Of a stretch of 64,000 nt of DNA, positions 9,756 to 19,049 are shown piece by piece. Under the pieces are notes generated by a model that worked only from the letters and a program-made list of their open reading frames with translations, ran no database searches and was not told where the DNA came from. A program made the translations under genes and the position numbers. Position 1 is the stretch's first letter; each line of letters opens with the position of its first letter. Source of the DNA: Flavobacterium sp. (GTDB taxonomy: Bacteria > Bacteroidota > Bacteroidia > Flavobacteriales > Flavobacteriaceae); the NCBI GenBank assembly GCA_016718345.1, contig JADKDN010000003.1:186001-250000 (forward strand), read 5' to 3'.

Positions 9756-11039
9756 CTATAGTTTTTGTAAACTTGGATTAAATGAATATACTGTAAAAGG
9801 ATAAATCATTTTTGCCGTATATTTTGAAACAAGACAAATGGCTAGCATAGGGAAAAATAAAGTATAATCGTTAATAATTCCACATACTAGAAACAAAGCT
9901 GTAAAAGGTGCGTGGATACTGGCACTTAGACTTGCAGCCATGCCAATAATTATAAAATTTAAAGGTATTAGGTTAGTATCAAAAAAGGTGTTTAGAAGTA
10001 TTGAGAGAGTTAAACCTAAAAATGCACCCATAAATAGGCTAGGGGCAAACACGCCTCCATCTCCACCGGAAGCAAGGGTTGCAGAGGTTACAATAGGTTT
10101 TAGAAGTAAAATTCCAAGTAATGTTATCCCAAACGGAAGTGTTAATAAATTTTCTTTTGAAGAGAATATTATAGATTTGATAGCATGGTATCCATCTCCG
10201 TATAATTCTGGAAATATGAATAACGCAGTACTGAGAATAATGACGCTAATGATAATTTTTGTATATTGAACTTTTACTTTAAGAAATTGTTTCTTAAAAT
10301 ATAAGACACATTTAGTAAGATAAACAGAATGTATTCCTGATAAAACTCCCAAAAGCAAGAAATATGGAATAGCATAGCCATGCCAATTAGAAATTTTTAG
10401 AGCAAATAGAGGTGGTTCGTTAAGAAGAAATAATAACCCAGTAGTTAGTGTAATAGCAGGAATTGTAATTAGGAAAAAAGATTTAGTTACTTTTTTAGAG
10501 ATAACTTCAGTTGCAAATAAAATTCCAGCAAATGGACTACAAAATAATGCTGTGATACCGGCAGCAACACCAGCGGATATGAATTCTAATTTGTATTTTT
10601 TGAATATATTTTCTTTTTGTTGGCAAACTGATCCAATGGTAGCCGATGCCACAACGGTAGAAACTTCAATACCTGTTGACCCCCCAAAAATAACGGTTAG
10701 TAATCCATTAATAAAATGGGAAGGAATTTTATATAAAGGTAAGTTTTTTGATTCCGAGTTAGTACTTTCAAAAATCTCTTTTATGCCTTTATTTTCCTTT
10801 CTTTTAAAGAGATAAAGTCTAAGAAAATAGATTACAGATAACCCTACAAAAGGAAAAACAAGGTAATAAATAGGATTATTATTTGCTTGATGAAAGAAAA
10901 TATTTTCATAATATTCTGTCATTCGTTTTAACGAAATAGCCAAAAATGCAGACAGAAACCCAATCAAAAGCGAAGCTATAATTAATTTACTACATTTAAT
11001 AATTTGGAAATTACATTTGGTTTGTCGAATAGTCTTCAT
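9756..11039 (-). CDS. ClC-family chloride channel or H+/Cl- antiporter
   Basis: This 427-residue membrane protein carries the ClC selectivity-filter motifs in order: GGSTGIEVSTVVASATIGS (the GxGIPE-like and GREGP-region equivalents), then GGDGGVFAPSLFMGA (the GGxFxPxL motif). About ten hydrophobic helices are apparent. The GREGP motif is replaced by GIEVS, which is a common variant in Bacteroidota members. No CBS domains are present at the C-terminus. It precedes the HPP gene with a 9-bp gap. Whether it is a channel or exchanger cannot be told here. Confidence 0.85.
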   Translation of the reverse strand: MKTIRQTKCNFQIIKCSKLIIASLLIGFLSAFLAISLKRMTEYYENIFFHQANNNPIYYLVFPFVGLSVIYFLRLYLFKRKENKGIKEIFESTNSESKNLPLYKIPSHFINGLLTVIFGGSTGIEVSTVVASATIGSVCQQKENIFKKYKLEFISAGVAAGITALFCSPFAGILFATEVISKKVTKSFFLITIPAITLTTGLLFLLNEPPLFALKISNWHGYAIPYFLLLGVLSGIHSVYLTKCVLYFKKQFLKVKVQYTKIIISVIILSTALFIFPELYGDGYHAIKSIIFSSKENLLTLPFGITLLGILLLKPIVTSATLASGGDGGVFAPSLFMGAFLGLTLSILLNTFFDTNLIPLNFIIIGMAASLSASIHAPFTALFLVCGIINDYTLFFPMLAICLVSKYTAKMIYPFTVYSFNPSLQKL

Positions 11040-11055
11040 CTTACACTTTGAAAAT

Positions 11056-11089
11056 CAAAAGTAATTAAAGCTTTTGAAAACATTTCAAA
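11056..11089 (-). promoter_or_regulatory. Putative promoter of the ClC-HPP operon
   Basis: On the minus strand TTTG lies 22 bp before TACTTTTG, a perfect TAnnTTTG -7 box. The box ends 16 bp upstream of the ClC start at 11039. Spacing is slightly longer than the usual 19-21. Confidence 0.45.
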
Positions 11090-11129
11090 GAAGTTTTAAT
11101 TTTAAGATTGTTTTATAATTTCTAGAGAA

Positions 11130-11522
11130 TTATTTCTCATTCTCGTTGCAAAGTCCAACGATTTCATGAAAGACATCATGTACGTCTGTAATAGATTTTT
11201 TCAATTCAGTATCTGATGCTTTTGAAGTCACTAATTTATGTAATGTTTCGCTTTTCAGTTGTAAGTTTTCTAAAGAGCTTAATATCGCTTTTGTTCGGTA
11301 TTCTTCAGGAATATTAGAATTAAGCAAATTCTCAGCTTTTTTCATCAGTTCTTCAGAACGCGTTTTCAAAGGTTCGAGATTATTCTCTTCTGTAGGATGG
11401 AATGTTTCACTAATGACCTCATGAAAAACATTCATTTCTGGCCATTTTTCAAAAATAGATTGTGCAGAAATGCTATTAACAAATAGTGAAAAAAGCACTA
11501 GAGATAGCGTTTTGATATTCAT
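11130..11522 (-). CDS. Secreted helical hypothetical protein
   Basis: This 130-residue protein has a signal peptide (MNIKTLSLVLFSLFVNSISAQ) followed by about 110 residues predicted as mostly helical and rich in Leu, Glu and Lys. The pattern of a conserved His (MNVFHEVISETFHPTEE) near the start and HDVFHEIVGLCNE at the end resembles a four-helix bundle of the cytochrome b562 type. The Met/His pairing would be needed to bind heme, and I cannot show that it does. It stands alone between the ClC operon and pheT. Function is unknown. Confidence 0.6.
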   Translation of the reverse strand: MNIKTLSLVLFSLFVNSISAQSIFEKWPEMNVFHEVISETFHPTEENNLEPLKTRSEELMKKAENLLNSNIPEEYRTKAILSSLENLQLKSETLHKLVTSKASDTELKKSITDVHDVFHEIVGLCNENEK

Positions 11523-11607
11523 TTTAAAGAAGTTTACGATTCTATTACTAGCTATAAAATTACTACAATAGATTAAATATCAGCGAATAAATCAAAGATT
11601 TATTTTT

Positions 11608-14028
11608 CTATCGTAAACTAGCACCAAGTTCCGTCGCCAAGTTTTTTTGCAATTTAGACATTACCTTGTCAATTTGTTCGTCGGTTAATGTTTTTGAACT
11701 GTCTTGAATAGTAAAGCTTACCGCATACGATTTTTTGCCTTCGGGTAAATTTTTACCTTGATACACGTCAAAAAGATTTATGTCTTTTAATAAGGTTTTT
11801 TCTGTTTGTCGTGCAATTTTATAAATGGAATCAAAAGAGACATTTTCGTCTATCAACAAGGCTAAATCTCTTCTCACTTCTGGATATTTTGGAATATCAG
11901 CAAACTTGATTTTATTTGAAATTAGTTTTAAAACTAAAGCCCAATTAAAATCAGCATAAAACACTTCTTGCTTGATGTCAAAATATTTCAGAATCGACTT
12001 TTTAATCGTTCCAAATTCAACCAAAGTTTCTTCACCAATTCCTATTCCAATTCCTTCGGCAAAAACGTCCGATTGAACTGGTCTTGTTGCACCTTTGCTG
12101 ATACCTAATCTAGAAAAAATAGCTTCGATATATCCTTTGAACAAAAAGAAATCACTTGGTTTTTCTGGATTTGTCCAATTTTCAGCAATACGATTACCGG
12201 AAACAATAAGGCTGAGATGTTTTTGTTCATTATAGCCTGAGGGAAAATGATGATAGGATTTTCCAAACTCAAATAATTTTAAATCAGAATTTTTTCTGTT
12301 AGTATTGTAAGAAACAGTTTCTAACCCAGAAAACAATAGCGATTGTCTCATGGCTGATAAATCACTACTTAAAGGATTCAACATCATTACGTTGTGTTCT
12401 TTCAACAAGCTATTAGATAATTCAATATAGTCAGGGGATGTCAGCGAATTGGACATCATTTCATGAAATCCTAGCGAGTTCAACTGATTGGCAATGATGT
12501 TTTGAATTTTATAATCCTCCGTTCTTGGCGAGTTACAAACGGTTGCATTTAGTTTTTTTGTAAAATTGATATTGTTGTATCCATACACTCGAAGTATCTC
12601 TTCGATAACGTCAATTTCTCGCTGTACATCCACTCTGTAGGCAGGAACAATAAGTCCTAAACCGGCATCGGTAGAACTATTTACTTTAATATCAAGTGAA
12701 GCCAATATTTTTTTAATAATTTCCTTTGGTAATTCTTGACCTATAAGTTTTGCTGTCTTAGCATAGTTTAGGAAAACTGGAAAATCTTCAATTCGTTTAG
12801 GATAAATATCAATGATGTCAGAAGTAATTTCTCCACCAGCAACTTCTTGAATCAATAAGGCAGCCCGTTTTAATGCATATTCGGTAATAGTAGGGTCAAC
12901 GCCTCTTTCAAATCGGAAGGAAGCATCGGTACTTAAACCATGTCTTTTGGCCGTTTTTCGAATGCTAACAGGATTGAAATAAGCACTCTCTAAAAAGATG
13001 GCGCTAGTATTTTCCGTCACTCCTGAATTTTTTCCGCCAAAAACTCCAGCGATACACATAGGTCCTTTTTCATCGCAAATCATCAAGTCTTCTTCGTGCA
13101 AGCTACGTTCAATATCATCAAGTGTTGTAAATTTAGTTCCAGCTGGTAGTGTTTTGACAGTAATTTTTCCATTAATTTTTGATGCATCAAAAGCATGAAG
13201 AGGTTGCCCTAATTCGTGTAAAACGTAATTAGTAACGTCGACGATATTGTTTTTGGGAGTTAAGCCGATAGATTTCAATCGGTTTTGAAGCCATTCAGGC
13301 GAAGGTTTCACTTTTACTCCCGAAATGGTTACTCCGCAATATCTGGGTGCTAATTTAGAATTATCGATTTTAACATCAATTTTCAATGTTCTTTTATCCA
13401 CTCTAAAATTGCTCACCGATGGAGTGATTAGTTCTACATTGACACCACTTTGAATCAATCCTGCTCTTAAATCTCTTGCTGTACCTAAATGACTCATGGC
13501 ATCGGCACGATTGGGAGTTAATCCAATTTCGAATATTTCGTCGTTTTCTATTTTAAAAACTTTAGCTACTGATGTACCTGGTTTTAAATTATTGTCCAAA
13601 ACCATAATACCTTCATGGCTAGTTCCAAGTCCTAGTTCGTCTTCGGCACAAATCATCCCGAAGCTCTCTTGATCGCGAATTTTACCTTTTTTTATTTGAA
13701 ATGGGGTACCATTTTTATCATACAAAGTTGTTCCAATGGTAGCTACAGGAACTTTTTGTCCAGCGGCAACATTGGATGCGCCACATACAATTTGTACTGG
13801 AGTTCCATCACCTAAATCGACAGTGGTTACTTTCAATCGGTCTGCATTAGGATGCTGTTCGCAGGTTAGCACATGACCTACAACAATACCTTCTAATCCG
13901 CCTTTTACGGATTGGTATTTTTCAACTATTTCTACTTCAAGACCTAAATCGGTGAGCAAGGCTGCTGTTTCATCAGATTTCCAATCGATTTTAATAAATT
14001 GTTTTAACCAGTTATAGGAGATACGCAT
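11608..14028 (-). CDS. pheT: Phenylalanine-tRNA ligase beta subunit
   Basis: The 806-residue product has the full PheT architecture. It contains an N-terminal EMAP-type tRNA-binding domain (VVGHVLTCEQHPNADRLKV at about residues 48-66), B3/B4 editing domain, B5 domain, the catalytic-like core, and a C-terminal FDX-ACB anticodon-binding domain (DIPKYPEVRRDLALLIDE through ELGASLR). With PheS it charges tRNA-Phe. The frame is unbroken, which stands out against its neighbours. pheS is not in the window. A perfect TATATTTG box lies 24 bp upstream of the ATG. Confidence 0.97.
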   Translation of the reverse strand: MRISYNWLKQFIKIDWKSDETAALLTDLGLEVEIVEKYQSVKGGLEGIVVGHVLTCEQHPNADRLKVTTVDLGDGTPVQIVCGASNVAAGQKVPVATIGTTLYDKNGTPFQIKKGKIRDQESFGMICAEDELGLGTSHEGIMVLDNNLKPGTSVAKVFKIENDEIFEIGLTPNRADAMSHLGTARDLRAGLIQSGVNVELITPSVSNFRVDKRTLKIDVKIDNSKLAPRYCGVTISGVKVKPSPEWLQNRLKSIGLTPKNNIVDVTNYVLHELGQPLHAFDASKINGKITVKTLPAGTKFTTLDDIERSLHEEDLMICDEKGPMCIAGVFGGKNSGVTENTSAIFLESAYFNPVSIRKTAKRHGLSTDASFRFERGVDPTITEYALKRAALLIQEVAGGEITSDIIDIYPKRIEDFPVFLNYAKTAKLIGQELPKEIIKKILASLDIKVNSSTDAGLGLIVPAYRVDVQREIDVIEEILRVYGYNNINFTKKLNATVCNSPRTEDYKIQNIIANQLNSLGFHEMMSNSLTSPDYIELSNSLLKEHNVMMLNPLSSDLSAMRQSLLFSGLETVSYNTNRKNSDLKLFEFGKSYHHFPSGYNEQKHLSLIVSGNRIAENWTNPEKPSDFFLFKGYIEAIFSRLGISKGATRPVQSDVFAEGIGIGIGEETLVEFGTIKKSILKYFDIKQEVFYADFNWALVLKLISNKIKFADIPKYPEVRRDLALLIDENVSFDSIYKIARQTEKTLLKDINLFDVYQGKNLPEGKKSYAVSFTIQDSSKTLTDEQIDKVMSKLQKNLATELGASLR

Positions 14029-14051
14029 TGTATGAATAAATTTTTATGGCG

Positions 14052-14059
14052 CAAATATA
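14052..14059 (-). promoter_or_regulatory. Putative -7 box of pheT (TATATTTG)
   Basis: Minus-strand TATATTTG is a perfect Bacteroidota -7 element, 24 bp upstream of the pheT start. No TTG is visible at optimal spacing upstream. Confidence 0.45.
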
Positions 14060-14208
14060 CTAATTGTCTCTTTATGGATAATTACTAAAAAAGGTTTTTG
14101 TCAATAAAAATCTTTATTTAATAGGTTGTTGGCAACAAGATAGAATATAATTTCGACAATAGATTAATTTTTTTTATGTGATAAATTTCATCTCTATTTA
14201 AAATAAAA

Positions 14209-14230
14209 AAGTCCCGCCGAAGCAGGACTT
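14209..14230 (-). terminator. Terminator with UUCG tetraloop
   Basis: On the minus strand the hairpin is AAGTCCTGC-TTCG-GCGGGACTT with one G-T pair and is followed by a T-rich run (TTTTTTATTTT). It lies about 50 bp past the stop of the gene at 14282-14605 and so ends that transcript. Confidence 0.85.
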
Positions 14231-14281
14231 AAGATTTTTGAAATTTGGTAAGACAGCAATAGTTACACTCTCTTATTTCAA

Positions 14282-14605
14282 TTATTTTACATTTTTACTC
14301 CAAGGCCCAAAGTTTTTAAATGCAGGACCAGTTAGCTTTTGTCTTTCATTACCAGCTGTTTTTACCACAGCAAGGTTTTCTTTTGGAATAGTAGTCCAAG
14401 CTTGTTGGTTTTTATAAGCAGGTCCAATTAAAGATTTTTTATTGTTTTCAGAATATACTTTTATGGGCTCTGATTGGTCCATCCAAACTTTATAATTTTT
14501 AAAGGCAGGACCCTTTAAATCACTCTGTTTTTGGTTGCTTTCTACTTGTGCAACTCCACTAAAAGAAATTCCTAAAAGACCTAAAATTAATGCTACTGTT
14601 TTCAT
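14282..14605 (-). CDS. Small secreted protein with three GPAxKN motifs
   Basis: This 107-residue protein has a signal peptide ending about SGVAQ. The mature part has three near-repeats about 30 residues apart: LKGPAFKNYKVW, LIGPAYKNQQAW and LTGPAFKNFGPW. Each ends in a Trp. I do not recognise a named family. The repeated block could bind a ligand or partner in the periplasm or at the surface, which is inference. It has its own -7 box (14628-14635) and terminator, so it is a separate transcription unit, placed next to the two-component genes. Confidence 0.7.
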   Translation of the reverse strand: MKTVALILGLLGISFSGVAQVESNQKQSDLKGPAFKNYKVWMDQSEPIKVYSENNKKSLIGPAYKNQQAWTTIPKENLAVVKTAGNERQKLTGPAFKNFGPWSKNVK

Positions 14606-14627
14606 GACTATTACTTTATGTTTCCTA

Positions 14628-14635
14628 CAAAGTTA
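14628..14635 (-). promoter_or_regulatory. Putative -7 box (TAACTTTG)
   Basis: Minus-strand TAACTTTG, a perfect TAnnTTTG, 23 bp upstream of the start at 14605. The -33 element is not obvious. Confidence 0.45.
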
Positions 14636-14718
14636 CAGTCGGTATCAGAACATTAGTATTATGTGAATCTACGCTATTTCTATCCGTATTTATACGGATT
14701 TTTTTATTTTTTTGTGTG

Positions 14719-15351
14719 CTATATCAAATTCATTTCTGCCGCTTTTTTAATGAGTTCGGCGGTATTTTTTACTTCTAACTTTTTTAGGATATTCCCTCTA
14801 TGGGTTTCTATGGTGCGTGAACTCACATAGAGTTTGGCAGCAATTTCGTTAGTTGTTAGTCCTTTTGAGAGTAATCCTAAAACTTCAGTTTCCTTATTGG
14901 ATAACACATTTTCACTGATGCTTTGTGTGGACATGAAGTTTATCATTTTTTCTGAAATTTCAGCACTATAATATTTTTTTCCTTTACTAACCGTTCTTAT
15001 GGCAAGGACTAATTCGGATTCATCTGTATTTTTTAACAGGTAGCCGTAAGCTCCCATTTTAGCGCACTTTGCGATATAATTACCATCATTGTACATAGAA
15101 ATTACAATTGGTTTTATTGTAGCGTTTAATGTCTTTAATTCTCTTAAAACTTGAAAACCATCCTTATTTGGCATAGTAATGTCTAGCAAAGCAATATCTG
15201 CTTCAACCAAGTTCTTTACACACTCTATGAACTCAAAACCATCACCTACACTTTTAATGATTTTGATGTCGTCATACTTTTGAAGTAGTCCTGTAAGTCC
15301 TTCTCGAAAAAGCTTGTGATCATCGGCTATTATTACTTTTATTTCGTTCAT
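14719..15351 (-). CDS. LuxR/NarL-type response regulator
   Basis: This 210-residue protein has a receiver domain with the acidic pair in IADDHKLFREGL, the phosphoacceptor Asp in ALLDITMPNKDG, and the conserved Lys in LLKNTDESEL. The C-terminus is a NarL-type helix-turn-helix (LSNKETEVLGLLSKG, then LTTNEIAAKLYVSSRTIETH). Its ATG overlaps the stop of the upstream histidine kinase as ATGA, implying translational coupling and a cognate pair. Target genes are unknown. The nearby GPAxKN secreted protein gene is a possible target by proximity only. Confidence 0.93.
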   Translation of the reverse strand: MNEIKVIIADDHKLFREGLTGLLQKYDDIKIIKSVGDGFEFIECVKNLVEADIALLDITMPNKDGFQVLRELKTLNATIKPIVISMYNDGNYIAKCAKMGAYGYLLKNTDESELVLAIRTVSKGKKYYSAEISEKMINFMSTQSISENVLSNKETEVLGLLSKGLTTNEIAAKLYVSSRTIETHRGNILKKLEVKNTAELIKKAAEMNLI

Positions 15352-17003
15352 GATTCTATGGGTAATTCAATTTCAAAGGTTGTATTTCTGGCTACAGCAT
15401 TTATAGTAATTGTACCATTACAAATTGCTACACGTTCTTTAATGTTACTAATTCATGAACCTAGTTTGATTGAATTAGTATCAAAACCAATACCGTCATC
15501 AAAATAAAAAAGAGAAATAAATTCATCAAATTCTGGAAGTGTGATTCGGATGTTTTTTGCCTGTGCGTGTTTTAATGAATTATTAATCAACTCTTGGCTT
15601 ATTCTAAAAAGATTAATGGCTTGGAGGTTTGTAATGTTTGAGTTTTCTTGCTTGGTTAAATCTTCATATACGATACTTACTGTCGTTGATTTTTTAATAT
15701 TTTCGATAAAGTTGGTTAGTGTGACTCCGATGCCAAAATCGTCTATAGAGGCAGGCATTAACGCATTTGACATCAATCGGATTTCAGCAATGGTATCATC
15801 TACTATTTTTTTCATCTCTTTTTTCATCGTTTCATTTTCTACTTTATTCTCGATGTAGTATTTCAAAGAGGTGAGGTAGGGGCCTATGCCATCATGGAGC
15901 TCTCGAGACAATCTTCTTCTTTCGTTTTCCATACCGTTAACTAACATTCGCTTGGATAGTATTCTCGTATTTTCTTCATTATTTCTAAATTCTATCAGTT
16001 TATCGCGCATGGCTAAAAGACTTTTTCCGAGGAGGTCATTCGGACTTTTAAGCTGATACTCGGTATTGAGATTCATCTTACCCATATCATCTGAGAATTT
16101 TACGACGCCTTGCAATGATGTTTTTAAATGGGCGAGCGCCTCAAACATTTCTTTGATTTCGTTCGAGTTTTTTATAAATTCATTGGTTTGGTTGTAATCT
16201 CCTTGGGCCATGATTTTAAGACTCTTCTGCATGTTTTTTATCGGATTGGTAATGATTCTAGTTAGAAATAGGGAGAGCATAACCGCCAACAAAAAAATAG
16301 CAAAAGTTAAGCCTGCGAGTCTTTCACGTAATTTTTTTAAGGGCATGGTGACTTCATCCACATCAATTTCAGATAGAATAACCATCTTTAAGTTTGGAAT
16401 TGCGATACGACTGCCTACGCTATACACCTCGATACCTCGATAATCCTTGCGAATGGTGGCGACATTTTTACCTTTGAAGGCATTCGCTATATTTTCTGCT
16501 TTTACCGATAGCGTATAAGGTATGGTGCTGGGATAAAAACGGGATTGCGAACGCAGTCGACAATCTTCACCCACGAGATAGGATTCACCACTATTTCCCA
16601 TTCCAGTACGTTCAAAGAGTATCTTTTTTATTTTATTGTAGTCTAAAATTTTAATCTTTGTTCCTCTTTTAGTGTTTAAAACAAAACCTATGGTTGTTTT
16701 TTTGTTGACCTGATAGGGTGTAAAATCGTGAATTCCGTTGGTTTTTTTAATGCTATCAGGAAGCTTTACTAGAGCACTATCCCAATTTTGGGTGTAGAAC
16801 TCGGACGTCTCAAACTTTTCCCATTCGGATTTTATTAAATGTTCAATTTGGTTCTTTTTGAGGGTTTTAATAGAGTTTAATTGCTGTAAAATACGGTCGT
16901 TCAACACATTTGAAAACTCTTTGTAGGAAGAAAAAGCCAAAACCACAATTACAAATGCGATTAAGCTATTAATGATAATTAGTATTAATGTTCTGATGCT
17001 CAC
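15348..17003 (-). CDS. Membrane sensor histidine kinase (HisKA_3 type) with in-frame stop
   Basis: The N-terminus has one membrane segment, an extracytoplasmic sensor of about 200 residues (Cache-like: GMGNSGESYLVGEDCRLRSQ), a second membrane segment near residue 235, and a HAMP linker. Then comes a HisKA_3 dimerisation domain with the phosphoacceptor His in RRRLSRELHDGIGPYL, and an HATPase domain (ELINNSLKHAQAKN; DDGIGFD). A TGA at 15453-15455 interrupts the frame right after LGS. The same frame continues as ISNIKERVAICNGTITINA to a final TGA at 15348, exactly overlapping the response regulator start. This is a point nonsense change (GGA to TGA would give LGSGISNIKERV), not an indel. It removes the G2-box end of the ATPase domain if real. 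Confidence 0.85.
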
Positions 17004-17211
17004 AACAATCTATATTTAAATAATACTGTAAAGCGGTTTTATTTTTAATTCCTCTTTTCCAGAACAAGACTAGTTTTAGTTTCTAGTCCTTGCTTGATGT
17101 AACAAATATAGAAAACAATCAGGTTTTAATAACTATTTTTAGTTCCACTCGAAAGGATTGACTTCGTCGAATGTTATTTCGTGAGTTAGCAGGGGGGGTG
17201 TAGACAGAAGT

Positions 17212-17873
17212 TTATTTTAAAGAATTTACTGCTTCAATTATATCGTTAAAATATTTTTTCCTAGTAATTCCAATATATTGAGGATGATAAGCATCTATGT
17301 ATATTTTATTTTCAATTTTAAAAACATTACAAGAACCAAACTGCTTAAAATTATTGTTTACAAAATCATTTTTGAAATATAAGTAGGTTCCTCCAAATAT
17401 TATTATATCAGCATCAATTAGATTTATCTGAGTAATTAATAACTCTTTGAAAATTTTATAGGCTTCATCAAGTTCAATTACTTTCGCCCTAGACCCTCCA
17501 GTTACTTTTTTCAAGTTTATATAAGCAATATTATTTAATACATCAATTGTGTCTGGATTGTCACATATATCTGGAATTTCAGACCATTTTTTTTTATTCA
17601 AAATTCCTTCTGAAATGTAAACAATTGAAGTGAAAGTTTTATCCCAGCCTTTTTTTAAACCATATTCAGTTTTTAGATCTTTTATGGCATCTCGCATATC
17701 CCAACCACCTTCATCGTCTTCACTGTTAACTTCTTTTAATATCCAAAGAATTTTAAGCTTGCTCTTGAGGAAAGCTTCTACATTTCAATTCCATCATAAA
17801 TTGGATTTCTACCATATTTGGAAAGACTTAAGTCTTTTATTTCAACGTCTAATTTTTGTATTTTTTCTGTCAT
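17212..17873 (-). CDS. Uracil-DNA-glycosylase-like hypothetical protein (frameshifted)
   Basis: From ATG 17873 the frame reads MTEKIQKLDVEIKDLSLSKY and so on to about 17780. A one-base correction then continues as VEAFLKSKLKILWILKEVNS, EDDEGGWDMRDAIKD, and on to a stop at 17212. Total is about 220 residues. The pattern KILWILKEVN plus GGWDMRDAI, then AYINLKKVTGG, DIIIFGG and DAYHPQY at the end matches how I remember a divergent uracil-DNA-glycosylase-superfamily group in Bacteroidota. Catalytic activity is not assured, since the canonical GEAPG and HPSP motifs are altered. It sits in a cluster of small accessory genes read on the minus strand. Confidence 0.45.
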
Positions 17874-17976
17874 ATTAATTTTTTTTAATTCATGCTAAGT
17901 TAGACTTTGAAAAAACCTAAGCCTATTTTAACAAATATAGTAAAATGCTTGTTTGAAGTAGTATTGTTCATTGCTT

Positions 17977-18306
17977 TTATTCTGGTATTATAGACAAGGA
18001 ATTTAGCATCGTCAACTTCGTTTTCTGAGCTAAGTAGTTATGAAAATTTGTGCCACGAGAAGCTATTCGCGCAGTAGCGGGCCAAATCCTTCCACTTTTT
18101 AGTTTAATCTCAAAATGTTTTTCTTGATTACTAAATTCTGTATTTATTCCAATAAAAAGAAAATCTAGATTTATAATAATTTCTCCATCAATTACTTCAA
18201 AATAACAATATAGTTTTTTTGGTTCTTGACTTTAAAGAAGTTTACTATTGGTTTCTTCTATATATTTCTTTACTTGATTTTCACAATCTTTAATTGAATT
18301 TATCAT
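17977..18306 (-). pseudogene. Small hypothetical protein with in-frame stop
   Basis: The frame from ATG 18306 encodes MINSIKDCENQVKKYIEETN, then a TAA at 18232-18234, and then continues in the same frame with LYCYFEVIDGEIIINLDFLF, IGINTEFSNQEKHFEIKLKS and GRIWPATARIASRGTNFHN to TAA 17977. The reading quality after the stop is protein-like, so the original gene was about 109 residues. I do not recognise it. It starts 3 bp after the stop of the gene at 18310-18705, so the two form an operon. The stop may be a real nonsense mutation or a sequence error. Confidence 0.45.
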
Positions 18307-18309
18307 ATT

Positions 18310-18705
18310 TTACAATTCTAATATTGTTTTTAAATCATCGCAAAACTTATTTTTAGAATAGCTTAAAGCTGTAAAAAATAATGCTTTAGGTTCGATAAAT
18401 TTAATCTCATTTTTAAGTTTTTTAAACTCGTGCATTTCATTAGTATGTTTACCAAAGCTAATCATATGAAAATTTTTTTTATTCTTGTTTTCAATAAATT
18501 CGTTTTGTTCAAAACCAACATATAATATTATAGACAAAACTAATTTGTCATTAAATATTTCTATTGAGTTTTTTTTTGGAATGACTTTTAAGTTTTCGTG
18601 TTCTTTAAAAGTTACCATATATGCTAATGATTTGCATATAGTTTGATTGTTTTCAAATGTCCATAATTGTTCATTGTGTTCTAACCTTTCATAATAAAAA
18701 TTCAT
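18310..18705 (-). CDS. Hypothetical protein, 131 aa
   Basis: The sequence begins MNFYYERLEHNEQLWTFENN and has no signal peptide or membrane segment. It contains Lys/Glu/Phe/Ile-rich alternation typical of AT-rich accessory genes, ending SKNKFCDDLKTILEL. It is followed 3 bp later by the broken 110-codon gene. Small cytoplasmic proteins in such tandem pairs can be immunity-type proteins, but no toxin is visible and I make no functional claim. A GACATCAA/TTGATGTC hairpin lies 37-59 bp upstream of the start. Confidence 0.5.
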   Translation of the reverse strand: MNFYYERLEHNEQLWTFENNQTICKSLAYMVTFKEHENLKVIPKKNSIEIFNDKLVLSIILYVGFEQNEFIENKNKKNFHMISFGKHTNEMHEFKKLKNEIKFIEPKALFFTALSYSKNKFCDDLKTILEL

Positions 18706-19049
18706 AATGTTTTGTTTTAAAAATTCAAGTGTAGGATATTGGACATCAAAAACGGCTTGATGTCAATTTTAAAATCAAATTTTTTCGAGTTCTGCGGATT
18801 GTTTGGCAGCTAACTCTTTATATGTGTGAAAAAATCACTCTTATTTAAAACCAAATATATTAAATTTCTTTCACAAATCTTCGAAACCCTTCGTTTACGC
18901 AAAAAACACCCCAAAATATATCCCACTACCAAACTACGTCACCTATAAGCTACCACTGTTAAATATTCTTTAAAAGTAAAATCCTACTAAAATAAATTTT
19001 TTGAATAGCTGTTATTATAAAAGTTTTTAACCCATTAAATTTTATTATC
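18706..19049. other. Intergenic gap with a short inverted repeat
   Basis: I see no gene here. At 18742-18764 there is a perfect 8-bp inverted repeat, GACATCAA and TTGATGTC, with a 7-nt spacer, in the likely leader of the minus-strand gene at 18705. The rest is AT-rich upstream sequence between divergent genes. Confidence 0.4.

Noticed and set aside
17065..17092. CAAGACTAG/CTAGTCCTTG hairpin upstream of the kinase
   Set aside because: Short and with a bulge; no T-run and no clear relation to a gene start.
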